DNA of 64,000 nt from Petrocella sp024636985 (GCA_024636985.1 JAGXFY010000052.1:1-64000), one strand, 5' to 3'. Positions 23,318-33,892 are shown, numbered from the stretch's first letter. A program made the numbers and translations. Notes: generated by a model from the letters alone, not told the origin.

Positions 23318-25154
23318 AACAAATACCTCCTTCAAAACACATTGCGCCACAGTTGGTACAACCCTCCATACAATTAACTGTGGTCTCCCCCTTCTTAGCG
23401 CGCAAAAACTCATCATGCAAAAATGATTTATTTACACCGATGTCAATAAAATCCCATGGAAGTATTTCTTCTAATTCCCGCGTTCTTTCATTATAAAAAG
23501 CTGAATCCATGCCCAAATCAGCAAAAGCTTCATTCCATAATGCTACATCAAAATGTTCCGACCATGCGTCATATCGGGCACCTTTTTGATAAACTCTCAT
23601 TATAACTTCATTAAGCTTTCGATCACCACGTGCCAATACGCCTTCTATTCGACTGGTATCCGCATCATGACTGTTGTATTTAATATTCTTCTTATTGATG
23701 TTCCTGTTGATCACTTTAGATTTTTCTAGAAAAGCATCACTACTAGCTTGTCCCATCCATTGAAAAGGTGTAAATGGCTTAGGTATAAAAAAGGAGGTGC
23801 TAAGTACCACCTGAAGTCTCTGCTTACGCATATCTCCCGGCATAGAAAACCACTGGTTTACAATATCTTGTCCAAGCTTGGCAATGGCTAAAACGTCCTC
23901 TTCTGTCTCTGTCGGTAAGCCAAGCATAAAATACATCTTAACCCTATTCCAGCCGCCCATAAAAGCCTCATAGGCACCTTTAAGGATGTCTTCCTCGCTG
24001 ATGTTCTTATTTATTACATCTCGCATTCTTTGAGAGCCTGCTTCCGGTGCAAACGTCAGACTGCTTTTTCTTACGTCTTGTACCTTGCTCATCAGTTCTA
24101 TTGAAAAGTCATCAATTCGAAGTGAGGGTAGGGACAAATTCACATGTGCCAACTCCGGTGCCTCTATGAGATGTGATGCCAAATCATCTAAATGAGAATA
24201 ATCACTGGAACTTAATGAAATGAGTGAAATTTCATCATGTCCGGTATTCTTGACAATCTCTATTGCTTGTTCTTTTAACGCTTCTAGATCCTTCTCTCTT
24301 ACAGGACGGTAAATGATACCTGCTTGACAAAAACGGCAACCTCTAGCACAGCCTCTAAAAAGTTCAAGAACAACTCGGTCATGTACTGTCTGAATATAGG
24401 GCACAATCGGTTTCATTGGGTATCTGGAGCCTGTCATATCCATCATGATGACTTTTTTAACTTGCGGCTTAGCCATTGGATGTTTAGGGAGAAAACTTTC
24501 TATGGTCCCATCTTCATTGTAGGTAACATCATAAAAAGCCGGTACATAAATGCCTTCAAAAGTAGCGGCCAATTCAAGAAAAGCTTTTTTAGTGCCACCA
24601 TTTTCCCTGTGGTGTTTATAAGCATCCATTAAAGCATCAAGTTGAACTTCTCCCTCTCCTATATAGAAGAAGTCAATGAAATCACTAATAGGCTCAGGGT
24701 TATAGACACAAGGCCCTCCTGCACAAACAAGCGGATGCTCTTCTGTTCTATCCTTGCTTAGTAAAGGTATTTGAGCCAGGTCAAGCACCCTAAGAATATT
24801 GGTATAACACATTTCATATTGAATGGTAATCCCTATAAAATCAAAAGTTTTTATAGGTTCTTGGCTCTCAAGGGCAAAAAGCGGAAGGTTCTCTTCTTCC
24901 ATAATATGATCTAAATCCACCCACGGTGAAAAGACACGTTCACACCAGAGATCCTCTCGTTGGTTCAAAAGATTGTAAAGTATGGAAAGGCCTAAATGAC
25001 TCATTCCAATGTCATAAACATCCGGAAAACATAAGGCAAAGCGAATATTTATTTCATCTTTATTCTTATAGATCGCATTGACCTCGTTACCGATGTATCT
25101 TGCAGGCTTTTCTACTTGTAATAGAATCCTGTCTTCTAAAAACAATTTATCCAT
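23301..25154 (-). CDS. Radical SAM protein with B12-binding domain (TIGR03960 family)
   Basis: 617 residues: an N-terminal B12-binding-like domain (about 35-200), a radical SAM core with the iron-sulfur motif RGCARGCRFCQAG, and a C-terminal region with more cysteines (EGCTNCGAMCFEGGICYARK). Its target is not known; the link with rng and the 50S genes suggests RNA. The ATG at 25154 has CAAGGAGA upstream. Confidence 0.92.
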   Translation of the reverse strand: MDKLFLEDRILLQVEKPARYIGNEVNAIYKNKDEINIRFALCFPDVYDIGMSHLGLSILYNLLNQREDLWCERVFSPWVDLDHIMEEENLPLFALESQEPIKTFDFIGITIQYEMCYTNILRVLDLAQIPLLSKDRTEEHPLVCAGGPCVYNPEPISDFIDFFYIGEGEVQLDALMDAYKHHRENGGTKKAFLELAATFEGIYVPAFYDVTYNEDGTIESFLPKHPMAKPQVKKVIMMDMTGSRYPMKPIVPYIQTVHDRVVLELFRGCARGCRFCQAGIIYRPVREKDLEALKEQAIEIVKNTGHDEISLISLSSSDYSHLDDLASHLIEAPELAHVNLSLPSLRIDDFSIELMSKVQDVRKSSLTFAPEAGSQRMRDVINKNISEEDILKGAYEAFMGGWNRVKMYFMLGLPTETEEDVLAIAKLGQDIVNQWFSMPGDMRKQRLQVVLSTSFFIPKPFTPFQWMGQASSDAFLEKSKVINRNINKKNIKYNSHDADTSRIEGVLARGDRKLNEVIMRVYQKGARYDAWSEHFDVALWNEAFADLGMDSAFYNERTRELEEILPWDFIDIGVNKSFLHDEFLRAKKGETTVNCMEGCTNCGAMCFEGGICYARKA

Positions 25155-25274
25155 AAAGTCTCCTTGTATTAAAACTGTATATGTAGATCTAAACAAAGGA
25201 AAAATCAAGTTAAGATTCTACCTCAACAGTAAATATTACATGATAATTATGAAATAGTCAAACACTGAATTATA

Positions 25275-27059
25275 CTATCCAAGTAAGTTCATGTTCCAAA
25301 TCACGCTACAAAAAGCAACACTGATCATAACATGACACCATAATAGGATATGAATACCTTTTTGTGTTGTATGTGGCTCGGCTCTAAAAGCACTTAATAT
25401 ATCCAGTAAGGTTGTTGTCACAATCATCCAACCTGCCATTTGTATGTACTTTGTAAACGTCAACATATTAAAATTCATCATACCGTAAATGAGTAGACCA
25501 ATCATCCCTACCAAAGATACCAACTGGAAGAAGGATACCAAGCGTGCTACCCGGTAAATCGTTGAGCGATCTTTTAATTTGATAAACGCCATCACACCAT
25601 AGATGAAGGTTGTAAGTATAAAGAGAATGCTCACACCAAATGTAATGCCTTTGTTTTCTAAACCATTGATTCTTTCATAAGTCTGTGAGAATGCCGTTGT
25701 CATATAAGTCTTGCCATTCATATCAAAGAACTTTACCTTACCAATGGACGATTCATAAACATTATTACCAAGATGCACCATTTTTTTATGGTTTAATGTA
25801 AACCCTTCTGATAAGGAACCGGATACATCCACCATTTTCCCTGGCACAAAAAAACGTAATAATTTCTCCGACGTTTTTTGGCTCTGCCATAAATTAGCAT
25901 AGCAACCACTTACATTATAGGTTGCTCCACCCATTTCGTTAGGCACTTCCTGATTACCGTATATTTGTTCTGTAACCGCCCCACTGACCTCGTCAATGGT
26001 TTCAGAGGGAACATATGTATTAAAAGAATAGAAAATGCCTGTTTTTTTCTCCGGATACAATAGAATTCTCGAGTAGAAATGAAGGGTCTCTCCCTTTTTT
26101 TCGAAGTATAAATGACCATTTTGTTCTTTTCTGTTCCATACATATCCAATGCCTTCAAATTCATCCGCCATAGAAAACTGTTGCTCTAATAGCTCTTTTT
26201 TATACTCCTGACTCAAAACACGATTAGAAGGTTCGAGCAACCATTGTATATACTTCGCCATATCATCTGCCGTACTGACTGCAGAGCCTTCAGGATAGAT
26301 GTTCATATACATGTCCAAAGTAACCTCTCCGCTTGGTAAATAAGCTTGTGATACTCTGACAGTATCATGCATGTGAGCAAAAGTAGTATGATTCATTTCT
26401 AAAGGCTTAAAGATTTTCTCATAACAAAAGTCAGCAAAATCAGTGCCTGTTGACTTTTCAATGACATAAGCTGCAAGGCCAATCCCATAATTAGAGTAGG
26501 AAGCTATTTCTCCGGGTCTGGTAATCTGTTCCGGTCTGTATTTAACTATTGTTTCTGACAGTGGTTCAGTATCACTGACGTTTTTAACCGCCATGCCTGT
26601 TACTATTTCTTCAAAACCGCTCGTATGGGTCAAAAGATGCTGCATTGTAACGGGATATTTAAGTGGTTTGAAAGCTTTATCTTCTTCAAGGTATAAAGAT
26701 ATATCTTGGTCCATATCGATATAGCCTTCTTCCACTGCAATCAGTGCAGCAACAGCTACAAAGGTCTTAGATATGGAACCGATTCTAAAACCAACATCCT
26801 TCCCATTAGATTCTATACCGCGTTCTACATCTGCATATCCATAACCCTTCGAGAGAACTTTCTCACCATCTGCAACCATCGTGGCAACAGCACCCATAGA
26901 CTTTCCTTCATCAATAATGGCATTTAATTGCTGATCCATTCTGTCGAAGAATTGTTCATCTTTGGAATCCTCAACGAATTGACCACCATAAGCGGTTGTT
27001 GTCAAACCCATAAGTATAAAATAAGCTACCATAACTAAACACATCATTTTTCTTTTCAT
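25275..27059 (-). CDS. Membrane-bound serine hydrolase of the beta-lactamase/class C PBP-like family
   Basis: 594 residues: signal peptide (about 1-24), extracellular serine-hydrolase domain (about 35-350), a linker and about four membrane helices at the C-terminus. Catalytic motifs are the S-x-x-K in GSISKTFVAVAAL and the Y-x-N in SYSNYGIGL. The fold is that of esterases, D-aminopeptidases and beta-lactamase-like proteins; the substrate cannot be told. The ATG at 27059 has AAAGGAGTG 7 bases upstream; the frame is open three codons more. It lies in tandem with the kinase gene, separated by 243 bases with a duplication. Confidence 0.88.
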   Translation of the reverse strand: MKRKMMCLVMVAYFILMGLTTTAYGGQFVEDSKDEQFFDRMDQQLNAIIDEGKSMGAVATMVADGEKVLSKGYGYADVERGIESNGKDVGFRIGSISKTFVAVAALIAVEEGYIDMDQDISLYLEEDKAFKPLKYPVTMQHLLTHTSGFEEIVTGMAVKNVSDTEPLSETIVKYRPEQITRPGEIASYSNYGIGLAAYVIEKSTGTDFADFCYEKIFKPLEMNHTTFAHMHDTVRVSQAYLPSGEVTLDMYMNIYPEGSAVSTADDMAKYIQWLLEPSNRVLSQEYKKELLEQQFSMADEFEGIGYVWNRKEQNGHLYFEKKGETLHFYSRILLYPEKKTGIFYSFNTYVPSETIDEVSGAVTEQIYGNQEVPNEMGGATYNVSGCYANLWQSQKTSEKLLRFFVPGKMVDVSGSLSEGFTLNHKKMVHLGNNVYESSIGKVKFFDMNGKTYMTTAFSQTYERINGLENKGITFGVSILFILTTFIYGVMAFIKLKDRSTIYRVARLVSFFQLVSLVGMIGLLIYGMMNFNMLTFTKYIQMAGWMIVTTTLLDILSAFRAEPHTTQKGIHILLWCHVMISVAFCSVIWNMNLLG

Positions 27060-27153
27060 TGTTAACACTCCTTTATTTAAGTATGGATACCATTATAGTA
27101 CCTGCACCTATAAAGAAGCTTACGTCAATCTTAAATCTACCTTAAGTATATTT

Positions 27154-27334
27154 TATGTGAATTAGAGAAACTTAGTTTTTACTCTATAACCATAGATGGT
27201 TTAGGTGTCAAAACTATATAGTTGAACTTTTACATACAATATATAGTTATGAATGTATCAACGTAATCTATATATTGTATGTGAATTAGTGAAACTTAGT
27301 TTTTACCCTATAACCATAGATGGTTTAGGTGTCA
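27154..27334. repeat. 57-bp direct repeat of the histidine kinase 3' end
   Basis: 27154-27210 and 27278-27334 agree in 55 of 57 positions. The right copy contains the last codons of the histidine kinase (ending TPKPSMVIG-stop). The left copy still encodes TPKPSMVIE-stop, but is detached from the gene. Between them lie a perfect 15-bp inverted repeat (27232-27246 with 27268-27282) and the palindrome AACTATATAGTT. Confidence 0.9.
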
Positions 27335-28721
27335 TCTTGGGCAAGGTTATATTAAAGATACTGCCTATATGACGTTTAGATTCCATCGTTATATTGCCAT
27401 TGTGAAGTTGGATGATTTTCATTGTTATTGCAAGCCCTAGACCACTTCCTTCTAGACCTGATTGTCTGGATGCATCCACTTTTACAAATGGCTTGAAAAT
27501 ATCTTCTTGTAAATCATCCGGTATGCCGATACCATTGTCTGAAATTAGCAAGTAGCAATTTTCTTCATCTTCTTTAAGCTCAATACTAATCTTTGTACCT
27601 TTTTCATTGTATTTCAATGCATTATTGATTAAATTGTCAATTGCACGTTCCATTTCTTGTGTATCTAAGGGAACTTTTATAGCATGTGTAGGGATATCAA
27701 ATTCATATTCAAATCCTTCAAAAATAAAATCATCTATGTATTCAGCCAATTTCACTCTTAAAAACTCCGAAAAATCTACCGACTCAAGACTAAGTTTAAA
27801 ATCAGGGCTGTCTAACTTGGTCAGATCAAAAAGACTGGTTAATAGGGCACTTGCACGATAAGCATTGCGCCTTATCATCACCAAATACTGACTGCTTTCT
27901 TCACTCGGATTTTCAATACAGTATTCGGTATAACCTGTGATGACCGCCAATGGATTTTTAAGATCATGAGCAACATCTAAAATCAACTGCTTTCTTAAGT
28001 GTTCTGATTTCTTCCTAAGTTCCATCTCAGTTTGTATGGTTTCAGCCATTTTATTGAAGGCTTGTTCAAGATCACCAAATTCATGTTTTAGATTTAATGA
28101 TACTCTAGCATCATAACGACCTTCTTTTATCAGATTGGCACTTTTCTGAAGTTTCTCCATGGGAGTCGAAAAACTTAGTGCCATAATTTTTGAATATATT
28201 TGACTGCTGGATATTAACAATAAAAGGTATACCACGATACCTAAAATAATTGTTCCAAATACAACAACTGAATCTGAAGACTCATAATTGCTATTATGTG
28301 TAATGGCAAAGTCAAACCGTAATGATGTGGGAAAGGTTATAACCAACCAGAAATTCTCCTTATCATTGTAGGCAATACTATAACTATATGCTCGTGAAAT
28401 CGCTTGGGATGAGGTTAAGAACTGTGTGAATTCAAAGACCGTCAACTGTGTTTTAGGAAAATTATTGATACCTTTTGTATAGATAACCTTGTAATTCTCA
28501 TCTATGACCTGTACGCCACCATTATGATTGATAATTTCAAGGACTTGTATATCATTGTAATTATCCTTCATCATCGATGCGGCATCGTATTGGTTTTTTA
28601 CAAGTGCATCTTCAATAAATCCGGATACAATACCTAGCAAAAAGAACGCCAGTATGGCAATAATAGAAGTTATAAAAAATACAAGTATATAGTTAAGCAG
28701 AAACCGAGTTTTCATTTTCAT
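27303..28721 (-). CDS. HAMP-domain sensor histidine kinase
   Basis: 472 residues: two membrane helices (about 8-34 and 148-170) flanking an extracellular sensor, a HAMP linker, the phospho-acceptor H-box LDVAHDLKNPLAV and the ATPase motifs NLINNALKYNEKG and ISDNGIGIPDD. It pairs with the response regulator encoded 4 bases upstream. The signal is unknown. The gene product ends in TPKPSMVIG, the part duplicated downstream. Confidence 0.93.
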   Translation of the reverse strand: MKMKTRFLLNYILVFFITSIIAILAFFLLGIVSGFIEDALVKNQYDAASMMKDNYNDIQVLEIINHNGGVQVIDENYKVIYTKGINNFPKTQLTVFEFTQFLTSSQAISRAYSYSIAYNDKENFWLVITFPTSLRFDFAITHNSNYESSDSVVVFGTIILGIVVYLLLLISSSQIYSKIMALSFSTPMEKLQKSANLIKEGRYDARVSLNLKHEFGDLEQAFNKMAETIQTEMELRKKSEHLRKQLILDVAHDLKNPLAVITGYTEYCIENPSEESSQYLVMIRRNAYRASALLTSLFDLTKLDSPDFKLSLESVDFSEFLRVKLAEYIDDFIFEGFEYEFDIPTHAIKVPLDTQEMERAIDNLINNALKYNEKGTKISIELKEDEENCYLLISDNGIGIPDDLQEDIFKPFVKVDASRQSGLEGSGLGLAITMKIIQLHNGNITMESKRHIGSIFNITLPKMTPKPSMVIG

Positions 28722-28725
28722 TTTT

Positions 28726-29409
28726 TCACACCCCTACCTTACTGAATTTATACCCTATACCTTTAATGGTAATAATAAGAGCAGGTTTTTTAGGGTCTGT
28801 TTCTATTTTTTGTCTCAAATGACTAATATGTACCATAATCGTATTGTCATCATACAGGAAATCCTCGTCCCAAACAGCCATATATATTTGTTTTTTAGTA
28901 AAAACGCGTCCCGGCTGTTCCATCAAGTATTTAAGCATCAAGAACTCTTTGGCACTTAAATCAATGGACACATTGTTTTTATAAACCATGCAAGATACCG
29001 GATCAAGTGTTATTGGCCCTATTGTAATAGATCCCTCATCCATTCTCATAGACTTATTTTTTTTAGCTCGTACATCAATTCTAGCAACCAATTCAACCAT
29101 ACTAAAAGGTTTAACCAAATAATCATCAGCGCCAAGACCAAAACCTAAGACCTTGTCCATATCATCTCCCCTGGAGGTAAGCATGATTATTGGAACATCA
29201 CTTTTTTCTCGAATGCGCCTAAGTAGGTTAAATCCATCCATGATTGGCATCATGACGTCAAAAAGCCCGATATCAATAGGCTGATGATCAAAAATATCCC
29301 AAGCTTCTTTTCCGTTCTTAGCTAGAAAAACGTGATGACCTTCATTTTCTAGATTCAGTTTAAGCAGCTCTCTTAAATCCTTTTCATCTTCTGCAACCAA
29401 TATATTCAT
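28726..29409 (-). CDS. OmpR-family response regulator
   Basis: 227 residues with a receiver domain (phospho-Asp in IGLFDVMMPIMDG, Lys in VKPF) and a C-terminal winged helix. The ATG at 29409 is chosen because TTGGAGG precedes it and the receiver begins MNILVAEDEKD. The kinase gene follows at once. It is transcribed divergently from tyrS. Confidence 0.94.
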   Translation of the reverse strand: MNILVAEDEKDLRELLKLNLENEGHHVFLAKNGKEAWDIFDHQPIDIGLFDVMMPIMDGFNLLRRIREKSDVPIIMLTSRGDDMDKVLGFGLGADDYLVKPFSMVELVARIDVRAKKNKSMRMDEGSITIGPITLDPVSCMVYKNNVSIDLSAKEFLMLKYLMEQPGRVFTKKQIYMAVWDEDFLYDDNTIMVHISHLRQKIETDPKKPALIITIKGIGYKFSKVGV

Positions 29410-29569
29410 TAGAACCTCCAATATCAACACATACTATACCTTTTTATGATATATTATTATAACATATTCTTTATACAGCATGGAACCCAATAAGATAGGT
29501 CAAATCTGATTTATAACTAAGAAATCCTAGATTTAGAATAGTTGAGTTATGTGTTAATACATTTCAGCC

Positions 29570-29636
29570 TTGATGAACAACGGCAATTGTGATATAACTA
29601 TAGCTAGAGTCTTTTTATAATTCTTAAATAGCTATA
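29570..29636 (+). promoter_or_regulatory. tyrS: tyrS promoter and leader hairpin
   Basis: TTGATG (29570-29575) and TATAAC (29593-29598) with a 17-base spacer. Just downstream TATAGCTA (29599-29606) pairs with TAGCTATA (29629-29636). No T-box motifs were found in the 5' leader. Confidence 0.55.
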
Positions 29637-29695
29637 TTATGGTAAGAAGGTTTAAACCATAGGATACAAAAATAAATATTTTCAGGAGGCTATAC

Positions 29696-30922
29696 ATGAA
29701 AAGTGCATATGATGTTTTGCTTGAGAGAGGTTTTATTGCTCAAGCTACCCACGAAGAAGAAATTAAAGATTTACTGTCGAAGGAAAAAATAAGTTTTTAT
29801 ATAGGTTTTGATGCAACGGCTAATAGCTTGACCGCCGGACATTTCTTAACCATTATGGCAATGGCGCATATGCAACATGCCGGCCATAGACCTATAGCAC
29901 TTATTGGCGGTGGTACCACACGTATTGGCGATCCTTCCGGAAAAAGTGATATGCGACAGATGCTTACTTCTGAACAAATTGATGCCAACGCTGCCAATTT
30001 TAAGGTTCAACTTTCTAATCTTATCGATTTTTCTGATGGCAAAGCCATTATGGTAGACAATGCCGACTGGTTACTCAAATTAAACTATGTCGATTTTATC
30101 CGTGAAATCGGTGTTCATTTTTCTGTGAATCGTATGTTGACAGCTGAATGTTACAAATCCAGACTTGAAAAAGGTTTATCATTTTTGGAGTTCAATTATA
30201 TGCTCCTTCAATCTTATGATTTTCTTGAACTGAACCAACGCTATGATTGTGTTATGCAAATGGGTGGAAATGATCAATGGTCCAATATTCTAGGTGGTGT
30301 TGAACTTATTCGCCGAAAAGAACAAAAACCTGCATTTGGCCTTACTTTCAACCTACTTACCACAAGTGAAGGCATCAAAATGGGAAAAACCGAAAAAGGT
30401 GCACTTTGGCTGGATAAGGAACGTACTTCTCCTTATGAATTTTTCCAATACTGGCGCAATATAGAAGACGTTAAGGTCAAAGAATGCCTAGCCCTACTTA
30501 CTTTCTTGCCTATGGAAGAAGTCAATCGTCTTGGTGCTTTAGAAGGTGCAGAAATTAATCAGGCAAAAGAAGTGCTTGCCTATGAGATTACAGCACTTAT
30601 TCATGGGGAAGAAGAAGCTAAAAAAGCATTAGAAGCTACCAAGGCCTTATTTGGTAGTGGCGCCAAGCTCGACAATGTACCACAAACACAGATGGATATA
30701 GCTATATTTGAATCAGGTATGAACCTACTGGATCTCCTACTGGATGCCAAACTCATTCCAAGTAAATCAGAAGGTAGAAGGAATGTTCAACAAGGTGGTG
30801 TTCGTATTAATGATGTACAGATTACAGATGTGGACTACCTGATAACAAAAGATGATTTTAACGCCGACGGTGAATTGATGATTCGAAAAGGGAAAAAAGT
30901 CCACCATATGATAAAAATCTAA
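29696..30922 (+). CDS. tyrS: Tyrosyl-tRNA synthetase
   Basis: 408 residues. The class I motifs are the HIGH variant in SLTAGHFLTIMAM and the KMSKS variant in KMGKTEKGALWL, and the C-terminus has an S4 RNA-binding domain (SEGRRNVQQGGVRIND). It charges tRNA-Tyr. An AGGAGGC site lies ahead of the ATG. It is one of few plus-strand genes here. Confidence 0.97.
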   Translation: MKSAYDVLLERGFIAQATHEEEIKDLLSKEKISFYIGFDATANSLTAGHFLTIMAMAHMQHAGHRPIALIGGGTTRIGDPSGKSDMRQMLTSEQIDANAANFKVQLSNLIDFSDGKAIMVDNADWLLKLNYVDFIREIGVHFSVNRMLTAECYKSRLEKGLSFLEFNYMLLQSYDFLELNQRYDCVMQMGGNDQWSNILGGVELIRRKEQKPAFGLTFNLLTTSEGIKMGKTEKGALWLDKERTSPYEFFQYWRNIEDVKVKECLALLTFLPMEEVNRLGALEGAEINQAKEVLAYEITALIHGEEEAKKALEATKALFGSGAKLDNVPQTQMDIAIFESGMNLLDLLLDAKLIPSKSEGRRNVQQGGVRINDVQITDVDYLITKDDFNADGELMIRKGKKVHHMIKI

Positions 30923-30950
30923 AGACTTGATTTCATATTACTATTACAAC

Positions 30951-30991
30951 AAAAGAGGTATAAACCCGTAATTTGGGCTTATACCTCTTTT
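30951..30991. terminator. Terminator after tyrS
   Basis: AAAAGAGGTATAA pairs with TTATACCTCTTTT around a short loop. It lies between tyrS and the convergent pepD gene and can serve both. Confidence 0.9.
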
Positions 30992-31044
30992 GCTTTACAC
31001 ATAGATAAGTACTAATATCCTGTTGTGGTCACAGATCTTGATTT

Positions 31045-32508
31045 TTATTTTAACGCTTTTAGTAAGGCTTTTAAAAATTCCCATGTTCTCATAGTGGATT
31101 CTATGTGGAGTCGCTCGTTGGGTGAATGGACTTCTTCCATATCCGGTCCAAAAGATATGGCATCTAGATGGGGTAATTTTTCCAAAAAAGCACCCGGTTC
31201 TAATCCTGCATGAATGGCTTTAACCAACGGTTTCTTCTTAAACATATCTTCATAAACAAGAGCTGCTTTATCTAACAATCTTGAGTCGGGTTTGAATTCC
31301 CATTCAGGATAATCTGCTGTTGGCGTTAATGTAGCACCGATTTGTTTAGCAAACCACTCCAGCTGTGTCGTCATATGGTATTTTAGAGACCTGATATTGC
31401 TTCTGATTGCAAATAACATAACCACAGTGTCACCCTCAACAGCACATTTTCCAAGATTAAGGGAACTTTCAACCATGCCTTCAAGGTCCGCACTCATCGT
31501 CTGAATACCTTTAGGTACGTTAATAAGTGTATAAATTAACTGATCTGTTGTTTTTCTTGAGAAAACTTTTAAGCTTTTATTATATTCCATTGACTTGATA
31601 TCAATGGTCAAAGCCGGTTCCACAGTACGATTTTCCTTTTTGAGTTGAGCCTTTACTTCTTCATATAAATTCTCAAAGTTTGAATGATCCACACTTTCAT
31701 AGACAATAATAGCCTTTGCTTCTCTTGGTATAACATTGTCTTTTGAGCCACCGACAAAGTCAATAATTCTAAAAGAGCAACCTTTTCGCAAATGACTTAA
31801 GATACGTCCCATAAGATGATCGGCGTTGGCTCTGTTCTTGTCGATGTCGACTCCTGAATGTCCGCCTTTCAAATTCTTTATTTCTATGACTTGAACTTTG
31901 GCTTCATCAAAAACTTTAACCGTGTGACTGATGGGTAGTTTTAAGGTAGCTTTTAGCCCCCCAGCACAACCAACGGTTAACTCACCTTCTTCCTCAGAAT
32001 CCAGATTAATGAAATAAGATCCTTTTAAAAGACTTTTGTCCATTTTCAAGGCACCTGTTAAGCCCACTTCTTCATCGGTTGTCATAACCACTTCAAGAGG
32101 TGGATGCGGGATATCCTCTGCATCTAATAAAGCCATGGCATAGGCAATGGCGATACCATTATCGGCGCCAAGTGTGGTGCCGTTGGCCGTTAGCCATGCG
32201 CCTTCAATAACTAGATCAATGGGGTCTTTCTCAAAGTCATGGTCCGTTCCCTCGTTTTGTTCACAGACCATATCTAAATGTCCTTGAATAATTGTAATGG
32301 GTGCGTCTTCATACCCTGCTGTTCCGGGTTTTTTTATGATAACATTAAGGTATTCATCTTGATGGACTTCCAAACCTCTTTCTTTTGCAAAACCAACCAT
32401 ATAATCACTAAGCTGTTTTTCATGGCCAGAACGTCTGGGTATCTGGCTGATGGCTTCAAAATAGTGAAATACCTTCTTAGGTTCAAGACCTTCTAATTTA
32501 TTTGTCAT
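31045..32508 (-). CDS. pepD: Aminoacyl-histidine (Xaa-His) dipeptidase, M20C
   Basis: 487 residues, a di-zinc metallopeptidase. Metal-site segments are IIQGHLDMVCEQN, GADNGIAIAYAMAL and VVMTTDEEVGLTGA, and GGHSGVDIDKNRANA belongs to the dimerisation lid. It splits carnosine-type and other dipeptides in the cytoplasm. The ATG at 32508 has AAAGGATG upstream; the frame is open earlier. Confidence 0.94.
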   Translation of the reverse strand: MTNKLEGLEPKKVFHYFEAISQIPRRSGHEKQLSDYMVGFAKERGLEVHQDEYLNVIIKKPGTAGYEDAPITIIQGHLDMVCEQNEGTDHDFEKDPIDLVIEGAWLTANGTTLGADNGIAIAYAMALLDAEDIPHPPLEVVMTTDEEVGLTGALKMDKSLLKGSYFINLDSEEEGELTVGCAGGLKATLKLPISHTVKVFDEAKVQVIEIKNLKGGHSGVDIDKNRANADHLMGRILSHLRKGCSFRIIDFVGGSKDNVIPREAKAIIVYESVDHSNFENLYEEVKAQLKKENRTVEPALTIDIKSMEYNKSLKVFSRKTTDQLIYTLINVPKGIQTMSADLEGMVESSLNLGKCAVEGDTVVMLFAIRSNIRSLKYHMTTQLEWFAKQIGATLTPTADYPEWEFKPDSRLLDKAALVYEDMFKKKPLVKAIHAGLEPGAFLEKLPHLDAISFGPDMEEVHSPNERLHIESTMRTWEFLKALLKALK

Positions 32509-32533
32509 ATTCACACATCCTTTTATATATACT

Positions 32534-33892
32534 CTAATTTTTAAAGCTATGAATTGGAGCCGGTATTTTTCCACCACGATTAATGAATTTGGAACAATCA
32601 AAAGCATTCACCGGCATGATAGGTGCATAGCCAAGTAAACCGCCAAATTCCACAATATCACCCACGTCTTTGCCTATAACAGGGATAATTCGAACAGCAG
32701 TCGTTTTTTGGTTAATCATTCCAATGGCCATTTCATCTGCAATGATTCCGGCAATTGTTGTTGCTTTTGTCGATCCCGGTATAGCAATCATATCCAAGCC
32801 GACTGAACATACACATGTCATTGCTTCTAATTTTTCTATGGTAAGAGCACCGGCCTTTACAGCGTTGATCATACCCTGATCCTCGCTAACGGGTATAAAA
32901 GCACCACTTAATCCACCCACATTCGACGATGCCATAGCTCCGCCTTTTTTCACGGAATCATTTAACATGGCAAGTGCTGCCGTCGTTCCCGGTGCACCTA
33001 CATATTCAAGTCCCATTTCACATAAAATATCGGCAATACTGTCGCCAATTGCTGGCGTTGGTGCCAGTGAAAGGTCGATAATTCCAAAAGGTACGTTTAA
33101 TCTTCTTGCGGCTTCTTTAGCTACCATTTGTCCGACTCTGGTAATCTTAAAAGCTACTTTTTTAATGGTCTCACTTAAGACTTCCAAGCTTTCACCACGA
33201 CATTTCTCAACTGCCCTAAGGACAACACCAGGGCCACTAACGCCTACATTGATAACCACGTCCGCTTCCGTAACACCATGAAATGCACCTGCCATAAATG
33301 GGTTATCGTCCGGTGCATTGGTAAAGACTACAAACTTAGCACAACCAATAGAATCTGCTTCTTTCGTTGCTTCCGCTGTTTCTAGGATGATTTCTCCAAT
33401 CAACTTTACGGCGTCCATGTTAACGCCGGATCTTGTAGAACCCACATTAACCGAACTACACACATGTTTGGTAGATGCCAATGCTTGAGGGATAGAACGG
33501 ATGAGCATTTCATCGCTTGGTGTCATACCTTTACTGACAAGTGCTGAAAAGCCACCAATAAAATTAACACCTACAGTTTCTGCTGCTCTATCGAGTGTCT
33601 TTGCAATACTGACATAATCTTTTGTTTTACAACTGCTGGCTGCTAACGCAATGGGTGTTACCGAAATTCTTTTATTGACAATCGGGACCCCATACTCTTT
33701 GGATATGCTTTCTACCACTTTTACAAGATCTTTTGCATAAGTTGTAATCTTGTTATAGATTTTTTCATTAAAAGCATTTACATCTTCATCGGCACAATCC
33801 ATGAGGTTAATCCCCATCGTAATGGTTCTAACATCTAGATTTTCTGATTCTATCATGTCTTTTGTTTCATACACTTCAAAAAAATTAATCAT
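32534..33892 (-). CDS. PFL-family protein (UPF0210 / DUF711)
   Basis: 452 residues with the family sequences NLDVRTITMGINLMDCAD and VGSTRSGVNMDAVKLIGE. The family has a pyruvate formate-lyase-like fold without the radical machinery and an unknown role. It is nearly always next to the small ACT-domain protein that here lies 8 bases upstream. AGGTGG precedes the ATG. Confidence 0.93.
   Translation of the reverse strand: MINFFEVYETKDMIESENLDVRTITMGINLMDCADEDVNAFNEKIYNKITTYAKDLVKVVESISKEYGVPIVNKRISVTPIALAASSCKTKDYVSIAKTLDRAAETVGVNFIGGFSALVSKGMTPSDEMLIRSIPQALASTKHVCSSVNVGSTRSGVNMDAVKLIGEIILETAEATKEADSIGCAKFVVFTNAPDDNPFMAGAFHGVTEADVVINVGVSGPGVVLRAVEKCRGESLEVLSETIKKVAFKITRVGQMVAKEAARRLNVPFGIIDLSLAPTPAIGDSIADILCEMGLEYVGAPGTTAALAMLNDSVKKGGAMASSNVGGLSGAFIPVSEDQGMINAVKAGALTIEKLEAMTCVCSVGLDMIAIPGSTKATTIAGIIADEMAIGMINQKTTAVRIIPVIGKDVGDIVEFGGLLGYAPIMPVNAFDCSKFINRGGKIPAPIHSFKN

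Noticed and set aside
29431..29695. T-box leader for tyrS
   Set aside because: No T-box core (AGGGTGG-type antiterminator) found; only a promoter and a small hairpin.
32967..33281. 104-residue plus-strand open frame opposite the PFL gene
   Set aside because: Antisense shadow of a well-recognised family gene with no ribosome site or neighbours.
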